A DNA stretch of 33,830 nucleotides. It comes from Patescibacteria group bacterium (GTDB taxonomy: Bacteria > Patescibacteriota > Patescibacteriia > WFTA01 > S139-112). The position numbers were made by a program, and so were the translations under genes. A model generated the notes under the pieces. The model was not told the origin of the DNA. It was given only the letters and a program-made list of their open reading frames with translations, and did no database searches. This document shows, piece after piece, positions 23,326 through 29,797 of the stretch (its first letter is position 1; each line of letters begins with the position of its first letter). The DNA is taken from the NCBI GenBank assembly GCA_015485695.1, contig WFTB01000043.1:1-33830 (forward strand), given 5' to 3'.

Positions 23326-24540
23326 ATGAAAATGTATAAAAATGATTTTCCATTGCTTGTTTTTGATACGAATCTTGCGTATTTGGACAGTGGAGCGACG
23401 TCTCAAAAACCTCAATGCGTCATTGACGCGGTGAGTGAATTTTACGCTCGAAAAAACTCCAACATACACAGAGGTATTTACAAACTCTCTGAAAATGCGA
23501 CAATCGAATATGAAGGGGTTCGAGAAAAAGTCAAACGGTTCATAAATGCCGAATCTTCAGAAGAGATAGTGTTAACGTCGGGCGCGACAGAATCTATTAA
23601 TCTGGTCGCGGGGAGCTTGTCAAAATATCGCCCTTGGTCGAATGAAGAAGAAAAACGCCCATTGAGAGTTTTGTTATCCGTTGCCGAGCATCACGCCAAC
23701 ATAATTCCGTGGCAATTAAATGGCTGTGAATTGAAAACAGTTAAGTATGACTCCGATTTTCGTTTGGATATCGAGAATTATAAAAGCGAGCTTTCAAAAG
23801 GTGTTGACCTTGTGGCGATAAATCATGTATCCAATGTTCTCGGAACGGTTAATCCGATTAAAGAAATAGTTGATTTGGCTCACGGCGCCGGCGCTCGAGT
23901 GTTGGTCGATGGTGCTCAAGCGGTTCCGCACTTGCCGGTGAATGTTCGAGAGTTGGGCGCGGATTTTTACGTGTTTTCCGGTCATAAGATGTGCGGTCCG
24001 ACGGGTACGGGAGTGTTATATGCGAAAATGGAGTTACTTGATTCCATGGAGCCGATTATTGGAGGAGGGGACATGGTCGAGCGTGTCGGATTTGACGTGT
24101 CGGAATGGACGGGCGCTCCGTGGAAATTCGAGCCTGGAACTCCCAATATAGCCGGTATAATCGGTCTTGGTCGCGCCATTGATTATTTGTACGATATCGG
24201 TTTTGACGAAATTCGAAAAAAAGAAGTCGAAATTGGGAAATACGCTCTGGAAAAGATAAGCCGGATAGACGGATTAAGATTATACGGACCCGATACGATG
24301 ACAGACAGAGTCGCCGTGTTTTCGTTTGCTTTTGACGGCATACACGCGCATGACATAGCATCGATTCTCGATGAGCGAAATATAGCGGTTCGCGCCGGAC
24401 ATCATTGTTGTATGCCTTTGCATGACGGTTTTATAAATCAACCCGCAACCGTCAGGGCGAGCTTATATATTTACAACGAAAAAAACGATATTGACAGATT
24501 GGCAGACGGTTTGGAAGAGGTGAAAAAAATATTAAAGTAA
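23326..24540 (+). CDS. sufS: Cysteine desulfurase, SufS type
   Basis: 404 aa. PLP-dependent class V aminotransferase fold that takes sulfur from L-cysteine for Fe-S cluster assembly. 'YLDSGATSQKPQCVIDA' N-terminal start, 'SNIHRGIYKLSENATIEYE', 'ATESINLVA', 'VDGAQAVPHLPVNV', the PLP lysine in 'YVFSGHKMCGPTGTGVLYA', 'MEPIIGGGDMV', and the active-site Cys in 'VRAGHHCCMPLH' are all visible and follow SufS/Csd order. Group II length and the short Cys loop fit SufS, not IscS. A TATAGA ends 13 nt before the ATG; the leader is only about 7 nt. Partner gene sufU follows after 88 nt. Confidence 0.96.
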   Translation: MKMYKNDFPLLVFDTNLAYLDSGATSQKPQCVIDAVSEFYARKNSNIHRGIYKLSENATIEYEGVREKVKRFINAESSEEIVLTSGATESINLVAGSLSKYRPWSNEEEKRPLRVLLSVAEHHANIIPWQLNGCELKTVKYDSDFRLDIENYKSELSKGVDLVAINHVSNVLGTVNPIKEIVDLAHGAGARVLVDGAQAVPHLPVNVRELGADFYVFSGHKMCGPTGTGVLYAKMELLDSMEPIIGGGDMVERVGFDVSEWTGAPWKFEPGTPNIAGIIGLGRAIDYLYDIGFDEIRKKEVEIGKYALEKISRIDGLRLYGPDTMTDRVAVFSFAFDGIHAHDIASILDERNIAVRAGHHCCMPLHDGFINQPATVRASLYIYNEKNDIDRLADGLEEVKKILK

Positions 24541-24628
24541 GTTTGATGATTGGGCGTTTGCCGAAAAGAAATCGATTTTCAATTCATACACGGTTTGTAA
24601 ATACTCGCGATAGGGAAAATATTTAAAC

Positions 24629-25009
24629 ATGTCAACTTTGTATAAAGAAGAATTGCTGGAACACTATAAAAATCCGAATAATTTCGGCGCGCTTGAAGAC
24701 GCCGATTTTGCGCTTGAAAAAATAAATCCGCTATGCGGTGACAAGCAAAAGTGGTACATTAAATTCGCTTTAAACGAAACGGGCGACAAGATCGTATCAA
24801 GCGCAGGATTCACGGGAGACGGGTGCGCCATATCAATCGCCATGGCATCGATTTTGTCAGAAGCGATAAAAGGAAAGACAAAAGAAGATATACTAAACAT
24901 TACAAAAGACAATATGTCGGACATGATTGGGACTCAAGTGTCTCCCGCGCGAACGAAATGTCTGTTACTATCCTTGCATGCTGTTCAAGAAATTGTCAAT
25001 CAACAATAA
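24629..25009 (+). CDS. sufU: SufU/NifU-like Fe-S scaffold or sulfur-relay protein
   Basis: 126 aa. Conserved cysteines sit in 'INPLCGDK', 'FTGDGCAISIAMASILSEAI' and 'SPARTKCLLLSLHAV', the three ligand positions of IscU/SufU proteins; the Asp of 'CGD' is also present. SufU accepts persulfide sulfur from SufS (zinc-dependent in Firmicutes) and passes it on. The N-terminal 'LYKEELLEHYKNPNNFGALEDAD' is typical. The pairing with sufS upstream supports a minimal SUF system; sufBCD are not in this window. The end overlaps the next gene by 30 nt. Confidence 0.93.
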   Translation: MSTLYKEELLEHYKNPNNFGALEDADFALEKINPLCGDKQKWYIKFALNETGDKIVSSAGFTGDGCAISIAMASILSEAIKGKTKEDILNITKDNMSDMIGTQVSPARTKCLLLSLHAVQEIVNQQ

Positions 25010-26468
25010 ATCGATATTCTTTTTTGTTTTTTGCATTGTAGTATTGATTGCGTTCGGATTGAGATTGTACGGTCTTGATATAAAACCGATGCATTTTGAT
25101 GAAGGTGTTCATTGGGATTATTTTGTTCGGAAAATATCAATAGGAGAACCGTTGACGTATTATCCAAATTTTCACGGATTTACTTCTTGGTATCTTAGCG
25201 CCATACCTGTTTTTTTTATTGAAAACTCAATCGTCGCTATGCGTGTCGCAGTCGCAATCGCCGGTTCTTTGATTGTTGCGTTTTGGTGGTTTTTGAAGAA
25301 TGGTGTCGGAAGATTCGGCATGCTTGTCTCGGGGGCGTTCATGGCGATTTCGCCGACTTTCATATATTACGGAAGGCATGTGGCGCAACACACTTATTTT
25401 GTATTGTTTACGCTGATTGTCGTGCTGTCGGTCTTCGCTTATCTTAGAACGCTGAAAAATCGATATTTTTATCTCTCCGCATTTGTGTCGGCTCTTCTTT
25501 ATACCACTCACGGATTCTCGATGTTGTTTTTCGCCATTCTCGTTTCTTTTGCCGGTGTTGCGTATTATTTTACTATCGACGCGACAAGAACAACGGAACA
25601 TTTCCGGAGAATTGCTCGCGCATTCAGTATCAAGACCTTTATCATCGGATTGTTGATTTTCGCGTTTGTGGTGACGGCGGTAATGTCATCGTTTTTCGCG
25701 GATATGTCCGGTCTTTCGGATTTCGTCAGAAATCAAATATCATCATCCGAATTTCAAAAAACTTTCAACACAGGGCACAATAAGCCTTTTCTGTATTATA
25801 TTAAAACGTTTTTGCCGATTGAGTCTTTCGCCTTTCTCGGCTTTGCTTTGTATTTCTTTTTCTTTCGCAGGACGTATTTTTCGATGTTCACTCTGTATTG
25901 GACATTGGTCAGTTTGTTCGTGTTTTCCATTATTCCGTACAAGATACCTTGGTTGTTCATCATCGTTTTATTGCCCATGTATGTTTTATCCGGCATTACG
26001 ATTGATGAGATATTAAAGCGAACAAGACAAAATAGAATCGCGAGATTCTTCGTGTGCGCCATATTGTCCGTTCTAATCGTGTATACGGGATACCTTACTG
26101 TCTTGTATAATTATATCCTGCCTACGGCATACGCAAGAGAAAATCCGCTAAATTATGTCGGGCCCGTAAACGACAGTTACCGGTTTATAAGTGATTTGAA
26201 AAACGTCGCGGGGAGAATCGATAATCCTCGAATTTTGATAGGTACGAACGGCGTTCCGGAATCCAGATATTATTTGAATGGCGAATATTTGAAAATAATA
26301 CCGGACGATGTGTCAGACCTTAATCCGTTTTATTCTTCTTTTGATATTTTCGTAGTTCCGCAATCGGCATCGTATGATAGCGATATGGTAAAGGATTTGG
26401 GATTATATGAAATCAGAGAAAGATATTTTGTCCGGTTGTTGATAAGCGCTCCTCAAACCGGCTCTTAA
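24980..26468 (+). CDS. GT39-like polytopic membrane glycosyltransferase (PMT superfamily)
   Basis: About 496 aa from the ATG at 24980, chosen because it immediately precedes the first membrane helix; the tracked start adds 18 residues that are shadow of sufU. Ten or so hydrophobic segments. The first luminal loop 'YGLDIKPMHFDEGVHWDYF' contains the acidic pair 'DE' after helix 1, the catalytic hallmark of dolichyl/undecaprenyl-phosphate-dependent GT-C enzymes. A following 'YYPNFHGFTSWYLSAIPVFF' and 'ISPTFIYYGRHVAQHTYFVLFTL' fit the TIGR03663 group of such proteins. A soluble tail (about 410-496) follows the last helix. It probably transfers a lipid-linked sugar outside the membrane; substrate unknown. 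It overlaps sufU by 30 nt, suggesting coupling. Confidence 0.78.
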
Positions 26469-26478
26469 GATACGTACT

Positions 26479-27165
26479 TTAATCTTTGAATCGATATTTG
26501 ATAAGTGTCCATGCCGTAATCAAGCCGTCCTTTGCGCGCATTTTTTTGCCTTCGCTGATTCGACGCGGATTGTATGAAATCGGGACTTCGAATATTCGTA
26601 TGTTTTTTTTGGCTATTTTCGCAGTCACCTCGGGACAGAATTCAAATCCTTCGCATTTTAAATCGATACCCTTGAGTACTTCCGAGCGAAACAGTTTATA
26701 GCAAGTCGGTTCGTCCGTTATATTTGTTTTATAAAGAACATTGGTAAGCCATGTGACAAGCGCGCCACCCCAGAAAAACAACATGTGCGAGTGCCGAGTG
26801 TTGGACCGGTTTAAACGGCGAGAGCCGTATACCACGGATTCTCCTTCGTTTAAAATCGGAGCGAGCAAAGACGGATAATCGTCAACTCTGTATTCCATGT
26901 CCGCATCTTGTATAATTATTAAATCTCCCGTAGCGTGTTTTATTCCGGATCGTATCGCCGCGCCTTTGCCCATGTTGCGATTATGATATATTTTTATTAT
27001 ATCGTCCGGAAGGTTAGCGATTATCGCTCCGGTTCCGTCGGTTGATCCGTCATCGATAATTATGATTTCCTTTTTTGTCGGAAGGTTTATCGCTCGCACT
27101 CTGGATATTATTTCTCGAAGCGTATTTTTTTCGTTGTAAACGGGAATTATTATCGTAAGAGTCAT
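26479..27165 (-). CDS. Glycosyltransferase family 2 (DPM1/polyprenyl-phosphate sugar synthase-like)
   Basis: 228 aa. GT-A fold: 'LTIIIPVYNEKNTLREII', 'EIIIIDDGSTDGTGAII', 'NMGKGAAIRSGIKHATGDLIIIQDADMEYRVDDYPSLL' with the metal-binding 'QDADME' (DxD-like), and 'EVTAKIAKKNIRIFEVPISYNPRRISEGKKMRAKDGL', all usual for enzymes moving sugar from a nucleotide to a polyprenyl phosphate. There is no C-terminal membrane domain. It stops 11 nt from the convergent GT39 gene; a DPM1-like enzyme would supply the lipid-sugar donor that a GT39 enzyme uses, so they may act in one pathway. Confidence 0.92.
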   Translation of the reverse strand: MTLTIIIPVYNEKNTLREIISRVRAINLPTKKEIIIIDDGSTDGTGAIIANLPDDIIKIYHNRNMGKGAAIRSGIKHATGDLIIIQDADMEYRVDDYPSLLAPILNEGESVVYGSRRLNRSNTRHSHMLFFWGGALVTWLTNVLYKTNITDEPTCYKLFRSEVLKGIDLKCEGFEFCPEVTAKIAKKNIRIFEVPISYNPRRISEGKKMRAKDGLITAWTLIKYRFKD

Positions 27166-27226
27166 GGTTTTCGAGTTAATGAAGTTTATGGTATCATGAC
27201 TTCGACAAACGAGACAAACTTTTAAT

Positions 27227-27481
27227 GTGGCTTATCGTCGTATGGATGATGATAAACAATCACCTATATCAAAAGATTCGATTTTGGGCGATGTTGTCCA
27301 GCGATATCCCGAAACCGCGGAGATTATGCTCGAATACGGACTGCATTGCGTGGGGTGTTTCGCGAATCAGTTTGACACGGTAGAGCAAGGGGCGCTTCTT
27401 CACGGCATGGACGAAGAGGAGATAGAAGAGATGCTCGACAGGGTGAATGAAGCCGTTCGGGAACGGGAATCTCATACCTGA
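27227..27481 (+). CDS. DUF1858 domain protein (redox-disulfide type, CxxC)
   Basis: 84 aa from GTG (an ATG at 27242 gives 79 aa and is equally possible). 'SPISKDSILGDVVQRYPETAEIMLEYGLHCVGCFANQFDTVEQGALLHGMDEEEIEEMLDRVNEAV' is the full DUF1858 / hybrid-cluster-associated redox domain: a short helical bundle with a 'C-V-G-C' pair after 'GLHC', which is thought to bind a metal or undergo thiol redox. An extended -10 TGGTATCAT lies at 27189-27197, with a leader of about 23 nt. Followed by a ferredoxin gene after 90 nt, so a redox role is plausible. Confidence 0.85.
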   Translation: MAYRRMDDDKQSPISKDSILGDVVQRYPETAEIMLEYGLHCVGCFANQFDTVEQGALLHGMDEEEIEEMLDRVNEAVRERESHT

Positions 27482-27571
27482 TGCTAGTTTTAAATTTTAA
27501 ATTTAGCAATTAGTTTTCAATAATCTGATTTTAATTTAAAATCGAGAATTGAAAATTCATAAATTAAATCC

Positions 27572-27835
27572 ATGACCGAATACAAACAAGAAAAAAAACG
27601 GCAACGCAAGATTGCCAAAATAGTTGTTAAAAGAGAAGATTGCATTGGCGCGTCTCCGTGTATCGCGGTTGCTCCCGACGCGTATGAATTGGACGAAGAA
27701 AACATTGCGGTGGTAAAGAGCAGTTGGAAAAATCATTCAGATGAAGAGATTTTGCTTTCGGCTCAGTCGTGTCCGACTTTTGCGATATACCTTTATGACG
27801 CAGATGGCAATCAGATATTCCCCGAGGACGGTTAA
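27572..27835 (+). CDS. Ferredoxin, [3Fe-4S]-type motif
   Basis: 87 aa. 'VKREDCIGASPCIAVAPDAYELDEENIAVV' and 'LLSAQSCPTFAIYLYDADG' give the pattern C-x5-C ... CP, with Ala/Ser where the second ligand cysteine of a [4Fe-4S] ferredoxin would be. This is the motif of single-cluster [3Fe-4S] ferredoxins (for example cytochrome P450 partners); a [4Fe-4S] form with a non-Cys ligand cannot be excluded. The N-terminal 15 residues are Lys/Arg/Glu-rich. It follows the DUF1858 gene; its electron partner is unknown. It ends 1 nt before the stop of the convergent gene (they overlap by 4 nt). Confidence 0.85.
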   Translation: MTEYKQEKKRQRKIAKIVVKREDCIGASPCIAVAPDAYELDEENIAVVKSSWKNHSDEEILLSAQSCPTFAIYLYDADGNQIFPEDG

Positions 27836-28314
27836 AGTTTCGGAATATTGATTTGCGCCCATATAAGCGACAACAATAACGGTATTTGTATCGCGATGCC
27901 CGACTTCAGGGACAGATTGTCCTTCCAGGTGTTTTGAATCTTATCGTGAAGTTTTGATATTGTTCCGAGCGGTTTTATTCGTTTTCCGGTGATTATATAA
28001 AGGCCCCATATCAAATCCGGAACAGCGGAACCGACGGACGTCCAGTATGCCACTTCCGGATTCGATATCGGCAGTCGTTTCATGGCAAATATCGCAAACA
28101 CCCATACAAACAAAATATCCGTTAACGCTACGAATAGGATTTTTATCTTTTTTCGTTTTGGAGTTTTTTCAACCCATTCTTTCAGTCCCTTGTCGCCGTG
28201 CGGGAAAAAATCCAAAAACAAATGAGATATTACGCCCGCGACGAAACCAATGATTCGCGATGAGATTGTTTCCGATATTACGACCGCTGTTGCGACGTGA
28301 ACCGTTATGAACAT
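27832..28314 (-). CDS. Integral membrane protein, YdjM/membrane-bound metal-dependent hydrolase-like
   Basis: 160 aa. 'ATAVVISETISSRIIGFVAGVISHLFLDFFPHGDK' contains the H-x3-D-x3-H arrangement that resembles the metal site of YdjM/LexA-regulated membrane hydrolases (PF04307). 'ILFVALTDILFVWVFAIF' and 'TSVGSAVPDLIWGLYII' are further membrane segments, with acidic residues inside them (TD, PD). The fit is partial and the substrate unknown. It starts from ATG at 28314, 81 nt from the divergent tRNA. Confidence 0.55.
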   Translation of the reverse strand: MFITVHVATAVVISETISSRIIGFVAGVISHLFLDFFPHGDKGLKEWVEKTPKRKKIKILFVALTDILFVWVFAIFAMKRLPISNPEVAYWTSVGSAVPDLIWGLYIITGKRIKPLGTISKLHDKIQNTWKDNLSLKSGIAIQIPLLLSLIWAQINIPKL

Positions 28315-28395
28315 ATATTATTTCTCGTTTGATATTGACATCAATTCCCGTATGCAGTATACTGCGCGGTGACGTTGAATGCAATATAACGATGA

Positions 28396-28470
28396 CGCGG
28401 GGTAGAGCAATGGCAGCTCGTCTGGCTCATAACCAGAAGGTTGTCGGTTCGAATCCGACCCCCGCCACCA
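28396..28470 (+). tRNA. Initiator tRNA-Met(CAT), CCA encoded
   Basis: CGCGGGG acceptor strand pairs with CCCGC except position 1, where C1 faces C72 (E. coli initiator has C1-A72). D stem GAGC/GCTC gives the initiator-type A11-T24 pair. Anticodon loop CTCATAA, anticodon CAT. T arm GTCGG-TTCGAAT-CCGAC, discriminator A, CCA. The anticodon stem is CTGG/CCAG, so the usual three G-C pairs at its base are T-A, G-C, G-C here. 75 nt. The unpaired first base and A11-T24 argue for an initiator, not an elongator or Ile2. Confidence 0.9.
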
Positions 28471-28500
28471 AAAAACACCGACCGCAAGTCGGTGTTTTTT
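28470..28500 (+). terminator. Terminator of the initiator tRNA
   Basis: AAAAAACACCGAC, loop CGCAA, GTCGGTGTTTTTT: 13-bp perfect hairpin, symmetric enough to serve the convergent TrpR-like gene too. Confidence 0.9.
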
Positions 28501-28509
28501 GATATTGAA

Positions 28510-28752
28510 TCATTTGTTTAATATTTTATAAAACGCGCTCTGTCTGTTGGCAAGTATGTGCGAACCGCGCGTAACGGTATTGATCCCCACGCCTAATTCA
28601 TCGACAATCTCACGTTGGCTCATACCTTCGTTTAGCAGTTTGACCACTTGCCATCGTTGCGCAAGATATAGCTGTTCGGCGGGAGTTAGAAGGTCTGTGA
28701 GAAACGCGGTTAGAGATTGTTTGGTGTGAGCCGATTTTTGTATGAGAGTTAT
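28510..28752 (-). CDS. TrpR-family regulator lacking a canonical start codon
   Basis: Not in the ORF track. The minus strand is open from the stop at 28510 upstream and reads '..SLTAFLTDLLTPAEQLYLAQRWQVVKLLNEGMSQREIVDELGVGINTVTRGSHILANRQSAFYKILNK'. 'GMSQREI-DELG-GI-TVTRGS' is the TrpR helix-turn-helix (E. coli '[22 protein letters not shown]') and 'LTPAEQ..LAQRWQVVKLL' its preceding helices, about 80 aa in all. No ATG, GTG, TTG or CTG occurs in frame before the conserved domain. The natural start would be the ATA at 28752, which overlaps the TAA stop of the rpe-like gene as ATAA, just as ATG overlaps TGA in common ATGA junctions. Non-canonical initiation, a point mutation or a base-calling error are all possible. 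Confidence 0.75.
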   Translation of the reverse strand: MTLIQKSAHTKQSLTAFLTDLLTPAEQLYLAQRWQVVKLLNEGMSQREIVDELGVGINTVTRGSHILANRQSAFYKILNK

Positions 28753-29396
28753 ATTGCTACAAGTTGATTTAAACTTTCATATTCGTCTTTAGGGTTGTCA
28801 GATTTCCAAATACCGGAGCCGATTACGATTCGATTTGCTCCCGCTAGAGAAATATCGGTGATGTTGTCTTTTTTTATACCGCCGTCAATTTCTATCGTTA
28901 TGTCTTTGTCGTTTTTTCGTATTTCGCGGATTTTGTTCAGAGTTTCGCGCTCGAACCGACGGCCCTGAGCGCCGGGCGTTACGGAGAGCAATAATACGAA
29001 ATCAATATCATGCATTTGCGCTTTGATATCTTCAATCGGCGTTTTTGGGTTTATGGCAAACCCTATTTCCATTCCGTACTCTCGCATTTCTCTGATTATC
29101 CTGTTCGGTTCTTCCATGGCTTCCATGTGCGCCGATACGCGATTGAATCCGAGTGAATACAAAGTGGCGAAATACCGTTCCGGATTTTGGACCATAAGAT
29201 GCGCTTCTAGGGTGAGTGTATTGTCGGAAACCGCGAATGCGTCAAGTTCGTCCGGAGACAATGTCTTGGAATCGACGAACTTGCCATCGGTAAAATCGAT
29301 TTGGACCGTTTGAGCGCCAAACTCTTCGGCTTGCTTTAACTGGGATTTGAGCACGGCATTATCATCGGTAAGAATGGCGGGAATTATTTCTATCAT
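28749..29396 (-). CDS. Ribulose-phosphate 3-epimerase-like protein, divergent active site
   Basis: 215 aa, TIM-barrel length of Rpe, an enzyme that interconverts ribulose-5-P and xylulose-5-P. Alignable: 'IIPAILTDD', 'QIDFTDGKFVD', 'EAHLMVQNPERY', 'GFAINPKTPIEDI', 'DFVLLLSVTPGAQGRRF', 'IEIDGGIKKDNI' and 'RIVIGSGIW'. Of the usual catalytic/metal residues the Asp of 'IDF', the His of 'AHLM' and the Asp of 'IDGG' are kept, but the first His (normally H-x-D-x-M-D) is Gln, the Ser of 'APSIL' is Ala, and the 'NPGFGGQ' phosphate loop is altered. Activity is therefore uncertain. The gene is coupled to the TrpR-like gene downstream. No ribosome site is clear. Confidence 0.75.
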   Translation of the reverse strand: MIEIIPAILTDDNAVLKSQLKQAEEFGAQTVQIDFTDGKFVDSKTLSPDELDAFAVSDNTLTLEAHLMVQNPERYFATLYSLGFNRVSAHMEAMEEPNRIIREMREYGMEIGFAINPKTPIEDIKAQMHDIDFVLLLSVTPGAQGRRFERETLNKIREIRKNDKDITIEIDGGIKKDNITDISLAGANRIVIGSGIWKSDNPKDEYESLNQLVAI

Positions 29397-29508
29397 ATAT
29401 CACAGAAAACATAAAACCACATTATCACCCCGTAAGTATATCACGGTGCGTGTTTTTTGAATATGCGCGCCATGGAAGTGCGCTACGATACAATGAGCAT
29501 ACATCGAC

Positions 29509-29540
29509 TTGACAACTCTCTCTCTCTCTCTGCTTAGATG
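29509..29540 (+). promoter_or_regulatory. Promoter candidate with a (CT)8 tract as spacer
   Basis: TTGACA at 29509-29514, then (CT)8 at 29516-29531, then TTAGATG. The spacer to TAGATG is 20 nt and to TTAGAT 19 nt. Loss of one CT unit would give 18 or 17. An alternative -10 is TACAAT (29547-29552). Confidence 0.4.
29516..29531 (+). repeat. (CT)8 dinucleotide tract
   Basis: Eight uninterrupted CT units, the only dinucleotide microsatellite of this size noticed in the window. Confidence 0.95.
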
Positions 29541-29579
29541 AGCGGATACAATCCGTTCTTTTTTCACATTTATCTTAAA

Positions 29580-29595
29580 CCACCCTAGCGGGTGG
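29580..29595 (+). promoter_or_regulatory. Leader hairpin next to the ribosome site of the 45-aa protein
   Basis: CCACCC-TAGC-GGGTGG, a 6-bp GC-rich stem with a 4-nt loop, ending 1 nt before GAAAGGAG. It may adjust translation. Confidence 0.45.
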
Positions 29596-29609
29596 GAAAG
29601 GAGCGCGCG

Positions 29610-29747
29610 ATGCCACTTTTAGCTGTCGCCATAGCATTTTTTTTGTTTTTCATTATTTTTGCGGGGGATGTCGTAAAGTCTCTCAGTCGCATCGCTGATG
29701 CGATTGAGAGACTGAAGAATCAGGACGATTCTTCTTTCGAAGGGTGA
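29610..29747 (+). CDS. Small single-span membrane protein (45 aa)
   Basis: Too short for the ORF track but well supported. AAAGGAG lies 7-8 nt before the ATG, one of the best ribosome sites in the window, and a strong terminator starts 6 nt after the TGA. The product begins 'MPLLAVAIAFFLFFIIFAGD', a membrane helix of about 18 residues, followed by an amphipathic acidic-basic tail 'VVKSLSRIADAIERLK' and a polar end. The size and shape match small regulatory or toxin-like membrane peptides, but no family is recognised. It stands alone between rpe (-) and the O-antigen ligase gene (-) on the opposite strand. A hairpin and a (CT)8 tract precede it. Confidence 0.75.
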   Translation: MPLLAVAIAFFLFFIIFAGDVVKSLSRIADAIERLKNQDDSSFEG

Positions 29748-29753
29748 TTTTAT

Positions 29754-29792
29754 CGGGAGATAACACGTATGTGCGATCTCCCGCCTTTTTTT
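29754..29792 (+). terminator. Terminator after the 45-aa membrane protein gene
   Basis: CGGGAGAT and ATCTCCCG form an 8-bp stem around a 14-nt loop, followed by CC and seven T. It can also end the convergent O-antigen ligase transcript. Confidence 0.88.
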
Positions 29793-29797
29793 ATCTC

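Noticed and set aside
28396-28470. tRNA-Ile2 or elongator tRNA-Met instead of initiator
   Set aside because: Position 1 is unpaired (C-C) and the D stem has A11-T24, both initiator traits; elongators pair position 1 and have the reverse 11-24 order.
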